Assembly (NCBI GenBank): GCA_948099385.1
Contig: CANUEZ040000204.1
Coordinates: forward strand, 496,001-560,000
DNA length: 64,000 bases
Origin: Fasciola hepatica
Lineage: Eukaryota > Platyhelminthes > Trematoda > Plagiorchiida > Fasciolidae
Direction: 5' to 3'
In this document: piece after piece, positions 63,700 through 64,000 of the stretch
Position numbering within the stretch: the first letter of the stretch is position 1
Layout of the letters: each line of letters begins with the position of its first letter
Made by a program: the position numbers and the translations under genes
The notes under the pieces: model-generated
Databases searched by the model: none
What the model saw: only the letters and a program-made list of their open reading frames with translations
What the model was told of the DNA's origin: nothing

Positions 63700-63765
63700 T
63701 TAAGCAATCAACCAGTTCAATCGAATCAACCAATTGGAGAAGAGGGTCAGCCAGTTAGCGGCAAA
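63700..63765. repeat. Degenerate AACCAGTT-like short repeats
   Basis: Words such as CAACCAGTT, CAACCAATT and CAGCCAGTT recur irregularly across about 60 bp. They could belong to the leader of an unrecognised LTR element, with TATAAACG following at 63,845, but this is only suggestive. Confidence 0.35.
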
Positions 63766-64000
63766 CACTCGACCAAAACGGAGGAGGAATAATATGACAG
63801 TATTGAGTTTGACGTTACTGTAGCGCGGTTTCGGAAAGGAACTTTATAAACGATTGCTCATATTTTACCAACTGAACCCTTGGCCGATCAGATACAAGTG
63901 TTCTTCACCCGTCTTGTCTTCTTCGTTACAATATCCCTCCAATTACCCTTCTATGTATTCAAAGTTTTCTACCGCGCCTAATAAAAGGGTGACGTTTCAT

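Overview
The window looks like repeat-rich, non-coding eukaryotic chromatin, most likely from a digenean trematode (fluke) and plausibly a schistosome. Two signs support this. One is a tRNA-derived SINE family carrying a hammerhead-ribozyme module, the architecture of the schistosome alpha elements. The other is a Ty3/Gypsy pol relic with the sequence style of the CsRn1 group. This is family recognition by eye, without any database search. I found no intact protein-coding gene. Every convincing coding trace is a broken transposable element.

Layout. (1) 1-14,966: a head-to-tail satellite array of about 35.4 monomers with an exact 423-bp period, continuing off the left edge. Read on the minus strand, each monomer contains a decayed tRNA-like pol III head followed by a dead hammerhead-ribozyme remnant. 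Rare variants recurring every 2,115 bp (five monomers) show higher-order duplication inside the array. (2) 14,983-31,463: a giant inverted repeat directly abutting the array. The arms are about 7.9 and 7.2 kb around a 1.43-kb spacer. They are almost identical apart from about 700 bp present only in the left arm. Each arm carries the same disabled Gypsy pol, and the spacer holds a single-copy non-LTR reverse-transcriptase relic. (3) 31,464-64,000: AT-rich sequence with scattered relics: a probable Gypsy integrase near 32.1-32.5 kb, dispersed relatives of the satellite/SINE near 37.6, 50.6 and 52.3-52.9 kb, a different tRNA-like SINE head at 57.66 kb, a CR1/Jockey-type endonuclease-RT relic at 58.0-59.3 kb, and microsatellites.

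How the parts fit together. The most interesting thread is the history of the satellite. The 52.3-52.9 kb locus is a partial tandem dimer of the same unit with about 399-bp spacing. One of its copies keeps a near-complete hammerhead core and both copies keep recognisable pol III B boxes. The 423-bp array shares two fixed core mutations that should abolish cleavage. I infer that a ribozyme-bearing SINE became a tandem satellite and lost its catalytic core before or during amplification. A large array beside a near-perfect giant palindrome resembles ampliconic sex-chromosome or heterochromatic sequence (W in schistosomes), but that placement is only a hypothesis.
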